Below are positions 31,864 through 35,665 of a stretch of 35,665 nt of DNA, in pieces. The notes below the pieces were generated by a model that made no database searches, was not told the DNA's origin, and saw only the letters and a list, made by a program, of their open reading frames with translations. A program made the position numbers and the translations under genes. Position 1 is the stretch's first letter. Each line of letters starts with the position of its first letter. The stretch comes from an uncultured Bacillaceae bacterium (lineage in GTDB: Bacteria; Bacillota; Bacilli; Bacillales; Amphibacillaceae), in assembly GCA_937925695.1 (NCBI GenBank), contig CALAMD010000109.1, positions 1 to 35,665 on the forward strand. Reading direction: 5' to 3'.

Positions 31864-33084
31864 ATGGAGAAACCAAAAATAGTCATATTAGGTGCAGGAT
31901 ATGGGGGGTTAATGACAGCTGTCAATTTACAAAAAAGATTGAGCGCTAATCAAGCAACGATTACATTGGTCAACAAAAATGATTACCATTATCAATCAAC
32001 GTGGCTACATGAAAGCGCTGCAGGTACTCTACATCATGATCGAACACGCATCAAAATTGCTGATGTTGTTAATTTGAGTAAAGTTAATTTTGTCCAAGAT
32101 ACTGTTGTAACGATTAAGCCAGATGAGAGAAAAGTAATCTTAGAGAATGACGAGTTAAGTTATGATCTACTTGTTGTTGGACTTGGCTTTGAAGCTGCTA
32201 CATTCGGAATTCCGGGTTTAGAAGAAAACGCATTAATGATTACTAGTTTAGATAGTACCCGGTTAATTAGAGAGCATATCGAGTATAACTTTGCACTATA
32301 TCATAATGAAGAAGAAAAGAACGATGCCCGCTTAAATATTGTTGTAGGTGGTGCTGGATTTACGGGAATAGAATTTGTAGGTGAATTAGCAAATCGACTC
32401 CCAGAACTGTGCAAGGAATATGATATTGATCGTTCAAAGGTGAGACTGATCAATATTGAAGCAGCACCAACGATTATGCCTGGATTTGATCCACAATTAA
32501 TTGAATATGCGATGAGTTCTTTAGAAGCCCGCGGGGTTGAATTTATTACCAGCGCCATGCTGAAAGAATGTCATGAAGATCGCATCGTTTATGAAAAAGA
32601 CGGTGAAGAAGTAGAAATTCCAACAATGACAACTGTTTGGGCTGCTGGGGTGAAAGCAAATTCAATTGTTGAAGAATCTGGTTTTGAAACGAACCGTGGC
32701 AAAGTAGAAGTAAGACCTGATTTACGGGCACCAGATTATGATAATGTATTCGTTGTCGGTGATTGTGCTTTAATCATGAATGAAGAAACCGGACGTCCTT
32801 ATCCGCCAACAGCACAAATTGCTATTCAACAAGCGGATGTCATTGCTAAGAATATTAAAAAACTAGTTGAAGGCGATCAGGAATTAATTAAATTTGAACC
32901 AAATATTCTGGGAACAGTTGCATCTTTAGGTAACAATGATGCCATTGGTACCATCTTTAACGATCGCAAAATATTTGGTTGGTTTGCCACAGTGATGAAA
33001 AAAGTAATTGACAACCGTTATTTGCTGAAACTCGGTGGGATTCCATTGTTATTGAAAAAAGGGAAATTCAACATTTTTTATTAA
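31864..33084 (+). CDS. ndh: Type II NADH dehydrogenase
   Basis: A 406-residue non-proton-pumping NADH:quinone oxidoreductase on the inner face of the membrane. FAD site GAGYGG (about 10-15), the motif ESAAGTLHHDRTR, the NADH site IVVGGAGFTGIEFVGEL, and the quinone-side YPPTAQIAIQQ are all present, followed by the C-terminal membrane-binding part KKVIDNRYLLKLGGIPLLLKKGKF (last ~30 residues). An ATG at 31849 is in frame, but GGAAGTGATAGG lies between it and the ATG at 31864 (MEKPKIVILG), which I choose. The whole protein resembles B. subtilis Ndh (YjlD) more than YutJ, though it sits beside yumC like YumB. Confidence 0.92.
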   Translation: MEKPKIVILGAGYGGLMTAVNLQKRLSANQATITLVNKNDYHYQSTWLHESAAGTLHHDRTRIKIADVVNLSKVNFVQDTVVTIKPDERKVILENDELSYDLLVVGLGFEAATFGIPGLEENALMITSLDSTRLIREHIEYNFALYHNEEEKNDARLNIVVGGAGFTGIEFVGELANRLPELCKEYDIDRSKVRLINIEAAPTIMPGFDPQLIEYAMSSLEARGVEFITSAMLKECHEDRIVYEKDGEEVEIPTMTTVWAAGVKANSIVEESGFETNRGKVEVRPDLRAPDYDNVFVVGDCALIMNEETGRPYPPTAQIAIQQADVIAKNIKKLVEGDQELIKFEPNILGTVASLGNNDAIGTIFNDRKIFGWFATVMKKVIDNRYLLKLGGIPLLLKKGKFNIFY

Positions 33085-33093
33085 CGAGAATAG

Positions 33094-33125
33094 GAGCAAA
33101 GACGATCTAGGGTCTTTGCTCTTTT
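33094..33125 (+). terminator. Terminator after ndh
   Basis: GAGCAAAGAC (33094-33103) pairs with GTCTTTGCTC (33112-33121), followed by T4. Confidence 0.9.
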
Positions 33126-33178
33126 ACACATCTATGTGTAATGAGCGTTTTGGCTAAATGATAAGGGGAGAAACAACG

Positions 33179-33490
33179 TTGATACAATTATTTATTGGGG
33201 CACTTTTGTTTTTTGTTATCTTTTTTGGAATTTCATTTATTTTAAATATGCTGTTGAGAAGAACTTGGCTTATGTCATTCATTTATCCAATCGTCGTTTT
33301 ACTCATCGTTGATAAAGTTACTCTTAAAGAGTATGTTAGCCAGCCATTAGATGCTTTGGCTACAGCCTTTTCCAATGTAATCAATATTACTTTAGTTGAC
33401 GGAATTATCCTATTGTCTGGTCTTGCTGGGACGATTGTTTCTGGTTTTGTCATTAAATTTTTACGTAAAAGTGGCTATCAAATGTTTTAA
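33179..33490 (+). CDS. yuiB: YuiB family membrane protein
   Basis: A 103-residue membrane protein with three hydrophobic segments at about 3-24, 30-47 and 72-92. The sequence FFGISFILNMLLRRTWLMSFIYPIVV matches my memory of the YuiB family (given as residues 14-39). The start is the TTG at 33179 (MIQLFIGALL), 8 bases after AAGGGGAG; an ATG at 33158 is in frame but places this site inside the gene. The function is not known. yuiC follows, as in B. subtilis. Confidence 0.82.
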   Translation: MIQLFIGALLFFVIFFGISFILNMLLRRTWLMSFIYPIVVLLIVDKVTLKEYVSQPLDALATAFSNVINITLVDGIILLSGLAGTIVSGFVIKFLRKSGYQMF

Positions 33491-33523
33491 TTGGTTGAGT
33501 TTTGCGAAATAGTTTTGATGCAT

Positions 33524-33589
33524 AAAAAAGTAATCATTTGGCAATGATGACATCCTAGAGGTGTTATTCATGAAAATGATTACTTTTTT
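33524..33589 (+). promoter_or_regulatory. 16-bp perfect inverted repeat enclosing the yuiC start
   Basis: The left arm 33524-33539 (AAAAAAGTAATCATTT) and the right arm 33574-33589 (AAATGATTACTTTTTT) are perfect complements. The 34-base loop holds the yuiC ribosome site AGAGGTG and its ATG (33570). GACATC and GGTGTT within the loop can pair and partly cover the ribosome site. The right arm ends in T7, so the structure has the form of a terminator that reaches into the yuiC coding sequence. Confidence 0.65.
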
Positions 33590-34262
33590 TCGGAGATTAA
33601 CAGTAACAATTTTGTTCGTCATGGCGTTATATTCGACCGCCTCATATATCTCCAATTTAACAATAGCTGATCTGATTCAATGGTTTGGAGAAGAACGACA
33701 AGTAAAAGTGAATACCTATGATCAGATAACAAGCAAAGAAGCAGAAGCAAGTACTGCTATCGAGACGACAGCTACTCAGCACCAAGAATCAGAAGAAGAT
33801 CTTGCTAATGAAACGAAATGGTTACAATCTTTAGAAGAAACAATGAAAGTTTCCCAATATCCCCAAGTCAAGGTCACGGCAACAGGCTATACGGCAGGTA
33901 TTGAGTCCACAGGCAAAACACCGGATGATCCAGCTTATGGGATTACCTTTTCAGGTGTAGAAGTAACCCGTGATTTATATTCAACGATTGCGGCTGATCT
34001 AGACGTTTTCCCTTTAGGAACAATCTTGTATATTCCTGATTACGGATATGGTGTCGTGGCTGATACAGGGAGTGCAATTAAAGGTAACAAAATAGATTTA
34101 TATTATCATACGGTTGAAGATGTATATGAAAATTGGGGTAAGAGAGATGTCGATGTTTATATCATCGAAATGGGAGAAGGGCAAATAACGGAAGATACGC
34201 TAATTGAATTAAATGAAAACCAAGCTATGCAAGTGTTTCGTGAACAGTTTAAGACAGAATAA
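33570..34262 (+). CDS. yuiC: 3D-domain protein YuiC (Sps-like muralytic enzyme)
   Basis: A 230-residue secreted or anchored protein with an N-terminal membrane segment (residues 10-30), a glutamate- and threonine-rich linker to about 95, and a C-terminal 3D domain (100-200). The domain's acidic residues are Asp165 in VADTGSAIKG and Asp176 in KIDLYY, together with Asp147/Asp157 regions; this fold is related to lytic transglycosylase MltA, and YuiC family proteins are stationary-phase survival muralytic enzymes. The ATG at 33570 follows AGAGGTG by 6 bases; the GTG inside that site at 33561 is in frame but unlikely. The start lies within a large inverted repeat. Confidence 0.88.
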   Translation: MKMITFFRRLTVTILFVMALYSTASYISNLTIADLIQWFGEERQVKVNTYDQITSKEAEASTAIETTATQHQESEEDLANETKWLQSLEETMKVSQYPQVKVTATGYTAGIESTGKTPDDPAYGITFSGVEVTRDLYSTIAADLDVFPLGTILYIPDYGYGVVADTGSAIKGNKIDLYYHTVEDVYENWGKRDVDVYIIEMGEGQITEDTLIELNENQAMQVFREQFKTE

Positions 34263-34277
34263 AAGAATAAAGATAGT

Positions 34278-34306
34278 AAAAAATAGTCCATTGTGGACTA
34301 TTTTTT
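34278..34306. terminator. Bidirectional terminator between yuiC and deoD
   Basis: AAAAAATAGTCCA (34278-34290) pairs perfectly with TGGACTATTTTTT (34294-34306) around TTG. It serves two convergent genes. Confidence 0.93.
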
Positions 34307-34322
34307 ATGCTGTGAAAATATG

Positions 34323-35033
34323 TTATTGACGACAAGCTGTTTCTAAGGCAACTTCCATCATCGCATGAAATGATGTTTGCCGTTCATAGGCTGTTGTTTC
34401 TTCGCCAGTTAAAATATGATCGGAGACGGTTAAAATAGATAAGGCGCGTCGCTTGTATTTGGCAGCTAACGTATAAAGGGCAGTTGTTTCCATTTCGACT
34501 GCTAACACACCGTACCGAGTTAATAATGAATTGATTTCTGTGGCACGTTCACGATAAAAGGAATCGCTTGTAAAAACATTACCAACATGTAACGTAAGAT
34601 TTTTATCCTTCGCGACTTGATAGGCTTGATGTAGCAGTTCGAAGTCTGCTAAGGGCGCATAATCAATTCCAGAGAAAACCATTCGATTCACTTGCGAATC
34701 TGTTGTTGATCCTTGAGCTAGAATAATGTCCCTTACATGGATATCATTTTGCAGGGCACCACATGTACCTACACGAATTAAAGTTTGTACATCGTAATCA
34801 TTAATCAGTTCGTTGACGTATATTGAAATTGAAGGAATTCCCATCCCAGTACCTTGTACAGAAATTCGTTTACCTTGATACGTCCCCGTATATCCATACA
34901 TTCCTCTCACTTCATTATATTGAATAACGTCAGTTAAATAATTTTCAGCAATATACTTAGCTCTTAATGGGTCGCCGGGTAGTAAAATTGTCTCAGCAAT
35001 TTCACCTTTTTTGGCACCAATATGTGTGCTCAT
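34323..35033 (-). CDS. deoD: Purine nucleoside phosphorylase, DeoD type
   Basis: A 236-residue hexameric-type phosphorylase that splits purine (deoxy)nucleosides with phosphate. The phosphate site GDPLRAK (22-28), LIRVGTCGALQ, the purine and ribose site VLAVEMETTALY and the general acid in LTVSDHILTGEE are intact. The start is the ATG at 35033 (MSTHIGA), which is the family start with AAAGGAG at good spacing; an ATG three codons upstream overlaps the ribosome site. It is monocistronic and convergent with yuiC. Confidence 0.95.
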   Translation of the reverse strand: MSTHIGAKKGEIAETILLPGDPLRAKYIAENYLTDVIQYNEVRGMYGYTGTYQGKRISVQGTGMGIPSISIYVNELINDYDVQTLIRVGTCGALQNDIHVRDIILAQGSTTDSQVNRMVFSGIDYAPLADFELLHQAYQVAKDKNLTLHVGNVFTSDSFYRERATEINSLLTRYGVLAVEMETTALYTLAAKYKRRALSILTVSDHILTGEETTAYERQTSFHAMMEVALETACRQ

Positions 35034-35134
35034 TTGCTCCATCTCCTTTCTAATTACAGATCAAATTAATTTAGCTGGGTGCGCTTGCTTCCATCTTTAA
35101 AATAAAGTATCATACAGATATAAGAAAAACAAAT

Positions 35135-35149
35135 TAATGCGTTTTCATG
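35135..35149 (-). promoter_or_regulatory. cre-like site between deoD and ptsH (weak)
   Basis: On the minus strand TGAAAACGCATTAA resembles the CcpA site WTGNAARCGNWWWNCA with one clear mismatch (A for C near the end). It lies between the divergent deoD and ptsH genes. A TATAAT at 35171-35176 may be the ptsH -10; its -35 is poor. Confidence 0.3.
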
Positions 35150-35265
35150 TCAATGGTATGGATATTTGTTTATAATATAATTAGGGAGATATTATCGCAA
35201 ATATTTTAGAGACATGGTAACATATATTATGAACCACCCATACATAAATTAGGAGGTTGATGTTG

Positions 35266-35529
35266 ATGAAAGAACAGACATTCAAAATTACCGCAGAAAC
35301 TGGTGTACATGCCAGACCAGCTACCTTACTAGTTAATCAGGCTGGTCAATTTGAATCAGAGATAGAGCTACACTACAACGACAAAACAGTTAATCTGAAA
35401 TCCATTATGGGGGTTATGTCTTTAGGAATTCCTAAAGGTGCAGAGATCAAAATTACTGCTTCTGGTAGCGATGAAGAAAATGCAATGAAAAGTATTGAAG
35501 AAGTAATTCGTGAGCATCTAGGCGAATAG
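35266..35529 (+). CDS. ptsH: Phosphocarrier protein HPr
   Basis: HPr passes phosphate from enzyme I to sugar-specific EIIA proteins of the PTS. With the ATG at 35266 (MKEQTFKITAETGVHARPA), 9 bases after AGGAGG, the catalytic histidine is exactly His15 and the regulatory serine exactly Ser46 (NLKSIMGV), both at canonical positions. The serine allows HPr kinase control and CcpA co-repression. His15 excludes the paralogue Crh, which has another residue there. Upstream in-frame TTG and ATG codons overlap the ribosome site. A terminator follows at once and ptsI is not next to it. Length 87 is normal. Confidence 0.95.
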   Translation: MKEQTFKITAETGVHARPATLLVNQAGQFESEIELHYNDKTVNLKSIMGVMSLGIPKGAEIKITASGSDEENAMKSIEEVIREHLGE

Positions 35530-35534
35530 TTATG

Positions 35535-35568
35535 AAGCTAGAGTGAAATCATTCCTCTAGCTTTTTTT
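35535..35568 (+). terminator. Terminator after ptsH
   Basis: AAGCTAGAG (35535-35543) pairs with CTCTAGCTT (35555-35563), followed by more T. The stop codon of the minus-strand gene lies in its right arm. Confidence 0.9.
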
Positions 35569-35664
35569 CTTTTGGTTAAATATTTTATCATAAAAATATT
35601 TCTCAAGATCAGTTAATCTTGCTAAAGACCTGCGGTTAAAGGCGGTATCTTCCGCTGCCAATTG
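35557..35664 (-). CDS. 3' end of an unidentified gene running off the window
   Basis: On the minus strand an open frame enters at the window edge and runs 35 codons to a TAG at 35559-35557. The fragment reads AAEDTAFNRRSLARLTDLE then KYFYDKIFNQKKKS, an amphipathic helical C-terminus with a basic end, which looks like real coding sequence. I cannot name the protein. Its stop lies inside the ptsH terminator hairpin, so both convergent transcripts may share that structure. Confidence 0.6.
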   Translation of the reverse strand, partial: QLAAEDTAFNRRSLARLTDLEKYFYDKIFNQKKKS

Positions 35665-35665
35665 A

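Overview
The window is a low-GC chromosomal segment from a spore-forming member of the Bacillaceae. The evidence is the order and identity of many genes shared with Bacillus subtilis (yus, suf, yun, yut and yui blocks), sporulation genes (yunB, lytH, yutH), strong AGGAGG-type ribosome binding sites and frequent TTG/GTG starts. The genus cannot be fixed from sequence reading alone; an Oceanobacillus/Gracilibacillus/Amphibacillus-like lineage is a guess. I see no prophage, insertion sequence, CRISPR array, rRNA or tRNA gene; the only structural RNA gene recognised is tmRNA. Most of the window is ordinary core genome, and I did not find a clear new multi-gene system.

Layout. 1-1085: trans-translation pair smpB and ssrA. 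1373-5158: sppA-yteJ (membrane protein quality control), a CwlO-type cell wall endopeptidase and a nitroreductase. 5290-8023: argG-argH with a promoter overlaid by two arginine-repressor-like boxes. 8126-11290 (minus strand): zinc uptake operon znuA-znuC-znuB-zur behind three Zur-like boxes. 11357-11524: a non-coding 42-bp tandem repeat. 11615-13690: yusI, gcvH, yusF, yusE and an unidentified small secreted or membrane protein. 13970-19146: the complete sufCDSUB Fe-S assembly operon.

19275-25277: yunE, yunD, yunC, a full HD-GYP cyclic-di-GMP phosphodiesterase gene, yunB and (minus) lytH. 25432-28824: yutD, yutE, yutF, yutG (minus), yutH. 28887-33084: Fe-S carriers yutI and yutM, a Crp/Fnr regulator with N-terminal cysteines, ferredoxin-NADP reductase yumC and a type II NADH dehydrogenase preceded by a Rex-like site; this group forms a redox neighbourhood. 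33179-35664: yuiB, yuiC, deoD, a stand-alone ptsH (HPr) and the 3' end of an unidentified gene.

The most interesting non-coding signals are the 42-bp repeat, a perfect 16-bp inverted repeat that encloses the yuiC start, a hairpin that buries the ribosome binding site of the gene at 13274, and the paired or triple operator arrays in front of argG and znuA. Names follow B. subtilis orthologues recognised by eye; no database search was done.
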